Assembly: GCF_019649055.1 (NCBI RefSeq)
Contig: NW_026570222.1
Location: 62,001 to 126,000 of the forward strand
Origin: Paramacrobiotus metropolitanus
Taxonomy: Eukaryota; Tardigrada; Eutardigrada; Parachela; Macrobiotidae
DNA length: 64,000 nt
Direction of reading: 5' to 3'
This document shows positions 24,168-35,795 of this stretch, in pieces (position 1 is the stretch's first letter; every line of letters starts with the position of its first letter). The notes beneath the pieces were generated by a model. That model was not told the origin of the DNA. It saw only the letters and a list, made by a program, of their open reading frames with translations, and made no database searches. A program made the position numbers and the translations under genes.

Positions 24168-27100
24168 ATGGACGCGTCGGATTCCTCTTTGGAATGGATA
24201 AGGATAGATATTGGCAATCAGGATGTTGATAGGTGATTTTTTATCTTGGATGCTGTAGCTGACACGAATTTCTCCGAAGCACTGCTGCATCGTTTCTTAT
24301 TATAGTTTGGATTTGTTGATGAAGTTTGTTGCAAAGTATTCGTCGGTCCGTCCTGCTTTTATTGCTCTTATCGGTTCTCTGAGTGACAGTGTTACTCTGG
24401 AGGAGCGACCTGATATCGAAGCCATTCTGAACAACACTCTTCCGGTGAGCAAATCAAATGTTAAACACAGTCTAATAAATTATTAAGTTCAACCGGTAAC
24501 ACTTTCGGGATATTTTTTATTTTCATTTGATTTAGTTATAACGTGTAAATCATTTGCGCCGAATCTTGTTTTCCAGTGTTATGTGCTGAACCGACGGTCC
24601 GCGGACATCGATTACATACCGTCAGTACGTGGCTAAGAGCACTAATGACAACATTTTCAACGTACATTTTGTCTTCATTTTGTGGAATGCATAGTCGCAT
24701 TTTGTTTTATATCTCCCAAAGCCATTTCGAGGGTTCGCGGTTGTTTTTGTATTTGTTTCTTGTTAAATGTGGTGTTCTTAATATTTTTCTAGTTGTTTCC
24801 GCAGTTTACCCTTGTAGCCCTTCGTGCCGTTTTGCAGTGCGTTGCTTCGGTTTACAACCGGTTGGGAACGGATGTTTTTTATGTTCGCATAAGTGGTCGC
24901 AATGTGAATGTACTGCAAAATCCCGAGCGGCGTGATTTTTCCACTGACGAGGATCCACCTGATGTAAGCGCCGGCGAGCCTTTTTGGTTATAAATACGCT
25001 TGTTTCTAGAGGAATATTGATAACAACATAATAATGTATGTAACTGGTGTTGTTGTTTCAGGAGATTGAGCTGGATTTGGCCGAATCGGATTCTGAATAT
25101 TCGCGCCTCTTATTGCTAATATTTACGATGTCGCACATTGTTCTTGTAAGCCTCCGTACTTACCTTGTTAATTTTATTTCTCGTGTGACACTTTTCTGAC
25201 TCATTACTTATATTTTAGTGGTTCCATAGTGATATTGTGTTCTCAAATTATGACCTGCGGCTTCTGAAAATTGTCGATCTCGCAAGGTGTGTCCATGCTG
25301 CATAATTTTGCTTCATTGCATGTACAAAATGTTAACGGCAGCTGTTGGAAGTATTCAGTTTTTTTTTCTTTTTTAGGCTTAAAGGGTTGCCACTGGTCAG
25401 CAAGATGCTGGCACAGATTACTGAAAATAAAGACTGGGTGCGGGAGGGCTGCCTTTGCTGTCCGCGATTGATATTTATTTTCAGCGGATCACCTTCTTTC
25501 TTAGACCCAAACAGCTTGCCACACGAGAAGGTACTGTACTCATTTCGTTTTATTTGTTGATTGCGCATACCCACCACTTTTCTATGTTGTTACAGAACTA
25601 TCTGGAGCTTAAAGCGGAGCAAGACGCGTCGGTACGGCTGTATACGGTCCTGAAAAAATGCCGACTGATTTCAATTCCACGGTAGTCGTCGTGATTGTTT
25701 TTATAGCTTTTTTGTGCACTTGTTAAAAACTTTTCCAGGTCATCAGGCCTATGTTTTCTTTCCGCGAAAAAAGAAACAGTCGTTTTCGTCCGGGAACGCG
25801 CTACTCCATCTCAGTTCTTGAATGTTCTTCCGAATGTCAAAGATTTTGGGTCTAAAAATTCAGAAGGTTTATATTATTTTTTTCATTAGTGTTCATCGCA
25901 TTTGTACATTGCAGTGGACTTTAGCGTGTGCATTATAATTTGCAGCGGACGATTCAACAGAGTTTTTTATTCCTCCGGTAAACAACGTTAAGGACAAAGA
26001 CCAGCCTAACGTTCCACTGCGGTTGGGCACACAATCCTTTGCCAGCTCATTTGACGGCATGTTACAAACATGCATTTCCGACATTACGCAAGCATCTGTT
26101 GTTTCTGCTACATCGCGCCCGTCTGGATTTGCTTGGCCTTCCCATTTTTATGTGCGTTGCATGAACCTTCTGCTCGGTAGCACTGATAATCAATATGCAG
26201 TTCTGTTGTAGAAGCCGTCATTGTCAGAATGGTTCGCTGCTGCCCTTCAATTCCACAGTCTGCTGTTTCACAGCGAAGAATTTCGTACTTTGCTGGACAG
26301 CCGACTAGGCTGCACAATGTCCATCAGCCGCAAATACTCGAAATCTGTTGCTGTCTTTTCGGTTAACAGTTTCTCCTTACGCTTGATGGATTCCAGCATT
26401 CGCCAGGTATATAATCCCTTTATGTGCTTTCATCCGTAATTTCGTTTGATTTTTCTGCCTAACTATAGTTGCATAATGCTTTGGTACAGTCTGGAGTGCA
26501 TCGATTGGTAACTGACCCTGCAAAGTTATAATTTATCTGCCGCATTTTCATTTTACCATAAACGGCCACCGCCTATGATCTGTGTATTTCGATATCGGTT
26601 TATTTTCTTCACCCTCGTATTCACTATGTTTTCAGATTCGAAATTGCTTGCACTCATACATGCAGTTTGCAAGAGGTCCGGCTGCCAAAGGATTCGGTGG
26701 AGCATTGACTTCCTACCTTACCGCCGGCTCACGGAACCGCCGACAATGCCCCGTGCGAAGTTTATTTGGCTCTCGTTGCAGTTTGACGGTGGGTTGTCTG
26801 CTGCATCATTTTCTGTTGAAATGAAGATAACTCGAAGAGGAATGCTTTAGAAAAAACATTAAATTTTAACTGAACATTTCAATCTTCTCAGGTTCACTTG
26901 ACTCCCCAACAGTCTGCACGCCTCGGAAAAGATCCTCGGAAGCAAAGATTGCCCGTTGTGTATCATCAGTCACGCGTATCCTTAATGAGTTTCTGTAGCT
27001 GCGGTCGGACAGCCCAGCAGCGTCCAGAACCATTCAATGTTCGGGTAATTGTCTTTGGCCGTGTTTTACTTTCATTAAAGCTGATGTAAGGTTGGATCTT

Positions 27101-28551
27101 TATGTTGGGAAATTAGCAGAATGGACGCAACAATGGTGCAGTGTTTTGTAGGAAGCCAATGAGTTGTTTTACGAAACGATGGCCTATAAGTGCTGCTCGT
27201 TGCTGGATAGGCGTATTGATTTTCCATCTTCCTCATTAAACCGGAAAGACCGAAAGGCTAAAGAAGATAAAAAACCGGAAGTCATGACAATTAAACGCTT
27301 CGATTCCTTTCCGGATCTCTCGACCGCGGCTCAGTTTAATGAAAAGGAAATCAGCCAGCCCTTTGTCAGTGTCGTGGTGCCGGCTGAACCTGAATCGACT
27401 ACCAACAGAGGTAAGACGTGTGACCTCTTGGTAACCTTCCATTCCCTTGCGTATTCTGACGTAAACGAAACTCCTTCATTTTTTTTCCAGCAACCATCCG
27501 CCCATACATGTTCCAGCTGGGCATGAGCTATGATTTAACACCACGAATATCGTCATGGGTGCTATATGGCTTGGGCAGTGCTAGTCGCTACCGGCATGCA
27601 CATGGTAAGTAAAACGTTTTCGTTCGGTTGAAGTTGAAAATTGATTTACTTGAATTGAAACATCGGAAATGTATGTTGAACTGATCCAGGGATTGCCAAC
27701 CTTAAAATTGTTACCATAAGACTGTTTTTGTTTATAAGGTTTGGAACATCATTTACAAGCGGATTTTCTCAATCTTCATCATCATTTAATTGCCGTTGAC
27801 ACAGAGATCCTTCTTGACCATCGTCACAAATTTATAAGACATTTACCAAACCGTCCAACACATACTCAGATTGGTATGATTTTGTTGAGCATTGTAGTAA
27901 ATAAACGCATTTTTATTTTCTACGAAAAAGTTTATTTTGCGATTATTTTTAGTGGAGCCGGCGACCACCTGGCATTCAAAAATTTATTTTGGCCTGGATT
28001 TTGAGTGCCCAAAAGGACATCGCTTTATGTACAAAAGCAGAGAAATTTTCGACCTTTATGCCGAAGGCAAAACGGATGTTGCACAGGTCTTCAACTAATA
28101 TACCTTTGGAATTGCAGTTCAGATGTAGTGATAGTTTCGTACCTCTGGTTTATGTAGCATCGCTAGGGTAGAGTTTAGGTGTCATCGTCGAGTTACTTGA
28201 GACTTACCATTGCAATCTGTTTGCATATTTTCTAGAATTTGGCGGAGAACATTCTTCGAAATGGAGCTCCGCTTTTTATGCGTTGCCATTGCAAGTTAGT
28301 AGCCGTCTATTGTTAATCAATCGGTATTTTTCAGAAACTGCATTGTCTTGGCACCAGAAAAGTGATGATCACAAATTTACAGAGATGCTAAGGAAAATCG
28401 GCAGTTTATTGCTCAGCTTATGCGAATCCACGTGATCACGCCTCGTGATGTCCTGCAAATTGGATTTCTACCGAAAGTGAAAATCAGTCGTGGTATACCA
28501 GCCTTTCACCCTGGCATCGAACATCCCCTCATTCTGGATGCGAATATGTAA
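24168..28551 (+). CDS. SMG8: SMG8, nonsense-mediated mRNA decay factor
   Basis: SMG8 with SMG9 binds and restrains the SMG1 kinase that phosphorylates UPF1 in nonsense-mediated decay. Nineteen exons join in phase: 24168-24232, 24306-24444, 24793-24963, 25062-25145, 25219-25286, 25377-25530, 25596-25681, 25739-25866, 25946-26151, 26212-26406, 26469-26507, 26636-26788, 26892-27044, 27152-27410, 27491-27604, 27739-27873, 27953-28086, 28236-28294, 28383-28551; about 836 residues (human 991). Diagnostic segments: FTMSHIVLWFHSDI in the G-like domain, YMQFARGPAAKGF, VSLMSFCSCGRTAQQRPEPF, ELFYETMAYKCCSLLDRR, TPRISSWVLYGLGSASRY, YFGLDFECPKGHRFM and AQLMRIHVITPRDVLQIGFLP. The start is the least certain part: exon 1 is short and lacks similarity. 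At the 3' end an alternative donor at 28548 would replace the last codon and add four residues. Confidence 0.9.
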
Positions 28552-28934
28552 TTTCCGCGACGTTTTCTAACGCGACAAGTTAACAAGCTGACTCAGTTTT
28601 TGGCGTTTTTTAGGTGTGGGTTTTATTGATTTAAGTTAATCACAACAGCAACGAGATGATGAAATTTTTAAAAGCCGAATTGCGCTTTGAGATTACCCGG
28701 ACTGGACGCAACCCACATGAAAAGAGTGGTGGGCTGAAGATTCAGCAGGAAACCGGCGAAAAACGGGCGGCAGAACATCTGCGCAGCCGATCGACATCGA
28801 AATTCAACGAATCTGTCCTGATAACAACACCGATAGGGGCAAATTTAGTTCAGATGTTAGACTTTCTTTGTAGCAAAAATACTTTTTTTTATACTTTTTT
28901 GCTACCAGAATAGGCTGACAGGAAGTGAGACCCG

Positions 28935-29057
28935 AGTAAAACAGCTTGTAATAAAAACGTTAGTTTAACGTGTAACTACCGTTAGGTGAACGGATGTGTG
29001 TCAATTTTAGCCGTCTCCTAACGCTTAACTAACGTTTTTTTTGCAAGTTGTTTTACT
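28935..29057. mobile_element. Small palindromic MITE
   Basis: The left arm starts AGTAAAACAGCTTGTAATAA and runs into AACGTTAGTTTAACG. The right arm is its inverted copy (CGCTTAACTAACGTT, then GCAAGTTGTTTTACT). About 35 bp pair on each side with few mismatches, around a roughly 54-bp centre. There is no open frame. The terminal AGTAAAAC resembles the ends of the larger element at 39468-40065, so both may belong to one pogo/Tigger-type family, but that is inference. It sits just downstream of SMG8. Confidence 0.65.
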
Positions 29058-29250
29058 GGGGAGAGGAATACGGCTTGCGGAAATTTCTACTGTAGTTAAG
29101 AAGTTGCACATGGTAACTGTTGTTTTCCTTGTCACACGTAGCCGCGGTACGCTGCCACTTTCTGCTGATCGGATCGTCGATACAAGCAACCGCCTTGTCG
29201 GGGCAACTGTTTATAGCATTACACGTTTCAGTTATCAAGTTAACCCTTGC
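29053..29250 (-). CDS. Candidate Cys-containing exon, unknown
   Basis: A minus-strand frame follows an AG at about 29251 and reads TETCNAINSCPDKAVACIDD, then a region ending NFRKPYSSPQ before a stop. Spaced cysteines and hydrophilic composition look protein-like, but the 3' end falls in the MITE at 28935-29057 and no upstream exon was found. The opposite strand is also open here. Treat as a possible exon relic only. Confidence 0.2.
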   Translation of the reverse strand, partial: ARVNLITETCNAINSCPDKAVACIDDPISRKWQRTAATCDKENNSYHVQLLNYSRNFRKPYSSPQ

Positions 29251-29527
29251 AGCTCCAGCTGTTTTTCAGTTTTCGTCAGATTTCGACATTTGTTTACGTT
29301 TTTCTACTTTGGTTTGATTGTCTCCGGAAACCCCCAGGTGAAGTATAAAATCTTGGATTATTTTTTTGTGCTCTTGTGCGAGACAGTCTTGATAATTTTA
29401 TTCCAAATGTCCGCTTCTGATTCATATCTTTTTAATAAAGGTTGGTGAGCGTTTCGGTGGAATCTGACGGTTTGCGCAGTTTGGATTTAGAAACTTATTA
29501 GATTCACGACAAGCATCAGCCCTTATC

Positions 29528-29934
29528 ATGGACAAAAATCCGGATACGAAGGTATGTCCTGCTGCTGTACGGTGGAAAAAGCTCCTGTAGACGTTAGACG
29601 ACGGAAAGGTTGAGCTGGATTGGGATCTGTTGAAAAGATACGCTGAGTGACTGAGAATGTTTACACTGAAAGTGTCCGACTTTGTTGTATGAGGTCCTGA
29701 TGAGTGATGGTTAGCATGCTTGATTTGCGCTTTCAGGTGTCCGGTAGCAAGCCGGACGGTGAGAAAGACACAGTGCGGTCTGCCATCCCTTTTCCCGGAA
29801 CGTCAGAGCCCGATCCTCCCCCTCCTCCAACGGCTCACAAAGCGGAGGGTCACAAAGCTCATCCCAACGACGACTGGGGCATCGAAACCGATCCCGATGC
29901 AAAATGGCATCCCATGACACGAAGAGAAGATTGA
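29528..29934 (+). CDS. Small Pro-rich acidic protein, unknown
   Basis: Two exons, 29528-29551 and 29737-29934, join in phase at GTATGT and TTTCAG to give 73 residues starting MDKNPDTKVSGSKPDGEKD. The protein has a five-proline run near residue 38 and ends with the distinctive NDDWGIETDPDAKWHPMTRR. No signal peptide or membrane segment is present. The WG and DPD-x-x-W spacing suggests a conserved short C-terminal motif, but I do not recognise the family. Between the exons, at 29591-29650, an acceptor-preceded frame reads LDDGKVELDWDLLKRYAE and then stops; it might be an alternative exon. Confidence 0.45.
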
Positions 29935-32900
29935 GTTGTTTAGTTTGACAATTAATTTTCTGGCAAGACAGGAGGTGTCCGGTTGGTTTGGTGCCTTTGT
30001 CGATTGAGATTCACGCTTCTTTGTCTTTGTATTAAGTGGATCCACTCTCTGTCACCGATAAGTGCAGAATCATAGTCATTGTTTTATTATGATTTGAATT
30101 AAATTTATAAAAGTGTGTGGTGTAAAGACTACAGATAGGATATGTTGTTGCAGCGATGCACTTTTGAACTTGACAGCAGCTGTTCAATTACGAGTAAAAA
30201 AAGCAATGTTGACGACAGTAATGTGCAGTACTTAAGTACTTCAATTATTTCACAAACCGTTTAACGGCGTTCAGCACATTTGCATTGCTTACGATTATCG
30301 GCACAAAACATTTGCAGACAGCTGTGGAACTGGAACTAGCTTTATGTTACACCGTAGCTGTACTCCACCTTGAACTAATAATCGTGCGACGGAAAATTAT
30401 TCATAACAGCTTATACCATTATTATGGCATCGCATCAACCTTTTTTATGAAATTCTTTATTGAATGCACAGCTTCAACCGACATCGGATTTAGACGGCCC
30501 AGTCAAACAAAAGTCGTATTTATGTAATGTAAAATGCATGTAATTAATCCTTTAACGGATGTAATTGTTTGCAGCATGCGACAACTTTGAGAATTTGTTG
30601 TGCGCCTTTGGTTGGTCTGTCAGTGCAAAGATTCATTAGAAACCTTAACTTTTAACATATAAGTTTAAAATGAAGCCTAAAAGTGCAAACGGGATATAGA
30701 ATTTATGTTGTATGTGCAAAACTGCGCTGAAGCACAATGGGGCCTTCAAGTTTGTGTTTCTAAATATAACGTATAATTTTTTTACATATTGGACTTGTGT
30801 AAAAGCAGTAAGATATACGGAAAACCACTGATCGTTGAATTCGAATAATTCAAAACCAAAAAAATATGTAAAATAATTTTGTCTTAACGGTACCAGAACA
30901 ACCAATTCCATTGTGGCAATGGATTATAAGGCGCGTAGAACTGTCAAACTTTAATTTAGTAAATATGGGTTTTGTTTTCGAAAATGGTCCCTGCTTTCAC
31001 ATACCGTTTACCTGCAGGCTGGCGTTCATCAAATCGCAGTCTGCGCGCGGTAGCAGGCAACGCAGACACGCAGCCCGCGTGCGGATTGGCAGTTAGCCGA
31101 ACGTCTTTCGTTTAGACCCACGGTCCTTTTGATCTTTAACAGTTATGCTTTTATTTGGATCTTCGACTTTCAAAAAAATCCATTTTAAAGAGCATTTTTT
31201 CACTCGAAACTGTTTATTGTAACTCCTCTGAAAATGAAGTCGTAACAATTAAAAATAATGTAAAACAACAAACATAAGTTGCAACAGCTGCTGATAAGTA
31301 AAGCAAATGGTTTATCTCTGGTCGTATTTAACCCACCAAAGTCAGCTACCAGAAGGAGTGCGAATATTAACTTGAAAATTGGCACTCCAGAACCAAATAA
31401 TTCAATCAAGAAAAACTGATTTTTTGAGAATTTTTGTGACCATAGGTCAAGCAGGGCGATAGCCTGCCAAACTGACAGGGATGGGCATCCTGCCATTTGG
31501 CAGGTAGCACGCCGAAATGTATAAATAGTAATGGGAGGGTAGCACTGGGGCGGGCGAACGCTTTAACGAAAGGCCTCAAAAAGCTCTTCAATTCCCAGAC
31601 AGTGTTGTGGTCATCGAGTTGACCAGTGGTCAGTATTAACAAAACTTGTTAAAAAACTGCACTTTTCGGCCGCCACGCGTTACAACAGATACAGTGTCCA
31701 CGTTTTTCAATAAAAAACGATAGAAAACGATTTTCAGTTAGATAAAACAACATTCTTACCACTGCATTCTTGCCACTCATGCCAGTACAGTACTGGCAGT
31801 ACATATGCGGTGTTTGCCGCTGATGTTCGCGTTATTGAATGGTAACCAATCTTCGTTATTGCCGCTTACTGTTTTCAGCCGACGTTTGGTACCTTTTTAG
31901 TGAATAGAGGTTGTAGAGGGTACTCTACAAACGGTCTCAACCATCACTAAGCGGTTCATAAGGCAGTAACCACAGCGACACTACCCGCACCGCATCACCT
32001 ACATCCTAGGGTAGAGTATACGGCGTATGCCGCACCGGCAATGAAAAACTATTCCCGCATGGTCATTTCCGCTATTATCCGCTATAGCTTGGTAACTCAA
32101 TGACGCCTATTCGTAATGGACAATTTGCACAAAGTGCTGTACAATTTAAAAATGGCTGGGTGAAATACCTTCCATGAATCACGTTTACATCAGTTCAAAT
32201 CTTATCATTTCTTCTAATCCTGGACTACTCTAGGCATAGTGCGTACTGCGTAGCATATTTGTTTCTCGAATATACCATAAATCTGAATTTTCAAACGGAA
32301 ACACTTTTTAGGTCCATAATTCGCGTTAGTTAATGTTGTTTGCATTTTATTCGTAAATTGTTTTTTAAATTCTCCGCCCAAAAAAAGCGTTTTTTGAAAA
32401 TTTTCGAGCTTACTGACCACCGGTCATTTCGATGACCACCAAAATACCAACCTTTGTAACACTTTTTTTGCTCGAATTTTTGATTGCATGTGTCGCTTTC
32501 TACAAAGCCTTTGAGATTTTATATCGAATTTATAGTTTTATTGATAAAGTAGATCCACGCCCATCCCTGTCAAACGTGGCAGGAAATTTTAGAATGACCG
32601 TGCTTGTCCGCTGTCCAATTATTTTTCTTGTATTCTAATGATTTTGCAATAAGGGCCGCTAGATTGGCTTGAATTATTTATTTTGGAATTATCTCATGCT
32701 GGGAGGCTGCAAGGGCAACGAAGACCTTCGCGAACCCAAAATTCCAGATTTTGGGCACCTTTGGTCACTTGGTGCATGCCCAGACCACACTGTGTTGGAC
32801 AGTCCGATTTTTAAAAACGACACCTAATATCTCTACTGTGAAATATAACTAAAGAATATGAGCTATGTGCGTTACGGGCTCTTGCAGAAAAAGAGTCCCC

Positions 32901-33249
32901 CACCCTGCCATTTGACAGGAATGGACGGGAACGGGTTAACGATCACAACCAAAATAATGAAGCATTAATTTTGCCGTCAATGAACGTAAGTCGTGACTCG
33001 TATGAGATTACCGTACGGAGTGACGTCACTGAGTTGACTTGAGGATTCCACGCATCGCGTGTCTGTTCATTGTACTCGCACTCTTGCATTCATAAAAGTT
33101 GCCAGCGGTACATTCATAAGAGCCCAACATGGTAAAAGCTAAAAAGCCGCTTGAAAATATATTTTTGCCAGGTTGGATGCTATTTAATTGAAATCCAAAC
33201 TTTTAAAGCTATCTTGCAACGCTTGTCTGGCAGAAAGCAGTGGCTTCAG
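29935..33249. other. Repeat-bearing intergenic region
   Basis: No gene could be supported over 3.3 kb. It contains the inverted repeats listed at 31463-32584, the palindrome CCTGCCATTTGGCAGG near 31491, and related CTGCCATTTGACAGG at about 32907. The longest frames (for example 30285-30527 +, 31200-31496 -) have no splice or family support. The right end should include the selenocysteine lyase promoter. Confidence 0.45.
31463..32584. repeat. Degenerate inverted-repeat element(s)
   Basis: Two inverted pairs share one centre. The outer pair is TGCCAAACTGACAGGGATGG (about 31471-31490) with CCCATCCCTGTCAAACGTGG (about 32560). The inner pair is TGGTCATCGAGTTGACCAGT (about 31608-31630) with TGACCACCGGTCATTTCGAT (about 32413-32435). 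Mismatches are scattered and no coding frame is inside, as expected of an old non-autonomous DNA transposon or two nested ones. Boundaries and target duplication are not clear. Confidence 0.4.
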
Positions 33250-35633
33250 ATGGCTTCGGGAGACAACTCCACCTTGTTTAACGATAGTCTCCCGTACACA
33301 GTTCCTGAAGAATATAAGAACGGGTAGGTGTTCGATGATTAATCGTTCGCTATGCAAGAACAAGTGCATCTACCTGGTTCTACCACAGTTATTCTGGCCG
33401 GCAGAGTGTACTTGGATTACAATGCAACAACTCCTCTTCATCCCGAAGTTATCGACACGATGGCGAGCGCTATGCGCAAGCTGTGGCGGAATCCCAGCAG
33501 CACGTACTGTGAGTCCGCCAGGCGCCAGGTCTTACACAGAAGATGGTGCGATAATGATCGGATAATCAGCAATCTTATGGTTGGTTTGCAGCGGAACGTG
33601 TGCGTGATGCAATAAGCAAAGCACGAGCACAGACATCTGATGTCATCGGAGCCAAACCTGAAGGTACGCGGATGGTAAAAGTTGTTTAATATCGCCGCTT
33701 TCCAAGTTAGAAAATCGCGTGTAAGCTTTTTCTCTCGGACAAATGTTAACGGTTAAACTATGACATGCACTATCGCTCGGTATTAAATCGGCATCTGTCT
33801 GAATATGGTGTCCGGTATTTACATCTGGATACGTTTTTGCAGAAATTATTTTTACTTCTTCTGGGACCGAAGCGAATAACTGGATACTGGAGGCGATTGT
33901 CAGTTGGGCATCGGAACTTCGCGGTAAAAGCGTAAATTCGTTTGCATGAAAATTTCTACTAACAGGAGAATTAGCGGATTTTGGTTTAGGCCTTGCAGAA
34001 GGGAAACCCTGCATCGTCACTTCGGACATCGAACACGATGCCGTTAGTAAAAAGGTGCTGGCTCTCCAGGCGAAAGGATTATGTGGTGTGAACTGATTCT
34101 GTCCGGACATCGGAATTAGATTTGTCTCCCTAACCATAGCATGTGTGGCTTTAGATGTTAAAATGGTATCCGGAGCGCAAGGAGGGCGAGTCAATGTCAG
34201 AGACGTTGTGGACAACTGTAGTGAAAATACCTGCTTGATTTCCATAATGTTGGCCAACAACGAGGCAAGCGAAAGCTTGGCGCTTCTAACTGTCATTCTA
34301 GCCACCGTGGAACCACTTACCAGATGTTGATTCTCATGTCCTCTGTTTTGCAGACGGGTGTGATACAGGTTAGAAGGTCAGCAGTGTACTTCCATTCCTG
34401 TTTGCCATCTGTTATAAAAGTACGCTCTTCTTAGCCTGTGGCAGAAATCGGACAAGAATTAATCAGGATTAATATCGAACGAACTGAAAAGGGTTTGAAA
34501 CCGATTTTATTCCATACGGTACGATTCGAGACAGTTGGATTAGTCGGATCCGCGCAGATAGTCTGTGAGACACTGTGGCTTTCAAACAGGATGCCGCCCA
34601 AGCTGTCGGGAAAATAGCGTGCGATGTCACCAAACTGAACGTGGATTTTTTGACGATTGTTGGACATAAAGTGAGCGCTCCTGTTCTAGGTCTCACCGCT
34701 GTGACATTCAAGCCATTTGTAGGTTGTACAGTTTCTTTGGCCTTTACAGTTTTATGGGCCACGGATTGGTGCCGTGTATTGCCGTTCGGAATACATGTCC
34801 ATTTTGAAGAAGCATCCATTTTTGTGGGGTGGAGGCCAAGAGCGTGGATATCGACCAAGGTATATTTTAAGCGTCAAAAGCGATGCTGCAGAGCTTTAAT
34901 TTATCATGATTTGCAGCACGGAGAATACCGTCGACATAGTCGGACTGGGACAGGTAAGGGCTTGACATTATCGGTGTGTTCGCGAATGGTTACAATCAAC
35001 CTGCACTGCAAAATCTGGACAGGCTTGTGAAGTTGTACAACGAAATCTCTCTGATTGGGCTTCACATTTCTACAAAACCGGCTCCTATTTAAAAGATTCA
35101 CTGATTGTGAGTTCATATTAGATTTATTGGGATTGTCGAGGCCGTTTAGTTGATTTACCAGTACCTATGTCGCTGTTTGTTTGAATCACGCCTCATTAGC
35201 TTAAAATGTTTTCACAGGAAACGTTTGGAAAGAATCTCGATTTTAATTTTCCTGTATTGAGCGAATTTTTATTACCAAACACATTCAGTGTTCACTTTGT
35301 TGGTAAAGAACGGGAAGGTTTTAAGGTCTTGAACCAGGCTGAATACTTGCAAGCGAGCACTGGAGCGGCATGCCACAGCGGAAAGTAAGTAGTGTTAACA
35401 CCTAGAGTACTGTATGTTACTGCTCACAGCGAAGGCATTTGGATTTGAAACTTTTGATTCATTTTTACAGGACAACTGTTTCCATTGTTTTGCTCCACAG
35501 CGGTCTATCAAAAGAAGCTGCCAAAAACACAATTCGATTGAGCATCGGAAGGACCACAACCAAGGAGGAAATTGATATAACCATAAAAGATTTATATCAA
35601 GCGGTACAAAAACTAACAGGAATATTTCTGTGA
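33250..35633 (+). CDS. SCLY: Selenocysteine lyase, complete, 14 exons
   Basis: PLP enzyme of the class V aminotransferase (NifS-like) fold that splits selenocysteine into alanine and selenide, feeding selenium recycling. Exons: 33250-33323, 33405-33508, 33592-33663, 33843-33923, 33966-34085, 34140-34264, 34354-34368, 34435-34518, 34590-34670, 34750-34859, 34917-34953, 35023-35106, 35218-35384, 35471-35633; 438 residues (human 445). Landmarks: YLDYNATTPLHPEV, IIFTSSGTEANNW, SDIEHDAV, LISIMLANNETGVIQPV, DAAQAVGKI, the PLP-lysine segment VDFLTIVGHKFYGPRIGA, WGGGQERGYRP-STENT, and the catalytic-cysteine segment QASTGAACHSG, which is lyase-like. The C-terminus NTIRLSIGRTTTKEEID is typical. ATG 33250 is supported by exon 1 joining in phase onto VYLDYNATT. 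A GC-AG intron follows exon 6 and exon 7 is only 15 nt. Confidence 0.94.
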
Positions 35634-35795
35634 AAAAGTTGTGCTTGTACAAAAATCGGCGGAGACCGTGGAAAGCTTGATTAGTTGATGGATTCATTGG
35701 GCTCGATAGTATTCTTTCGTGGCGGCAATCTCTCTGAATGTGTCGTAATTCCGTAAACTGCAATGAAGCACTACTGAAAATACTACCATTGTGCG

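Noticed and set aside
29041-29448. 135-codon plus-strand open frame
   Set aside because: Hydrophobic, low-complexity translation with no splice or family support. It overlaps the MITE.
33643-34305. 220-codon minus-strand open frame
   Set aside because: Antisense to selenocysteine lyase exons 4-6, which are supported by strong family motifs and phase.
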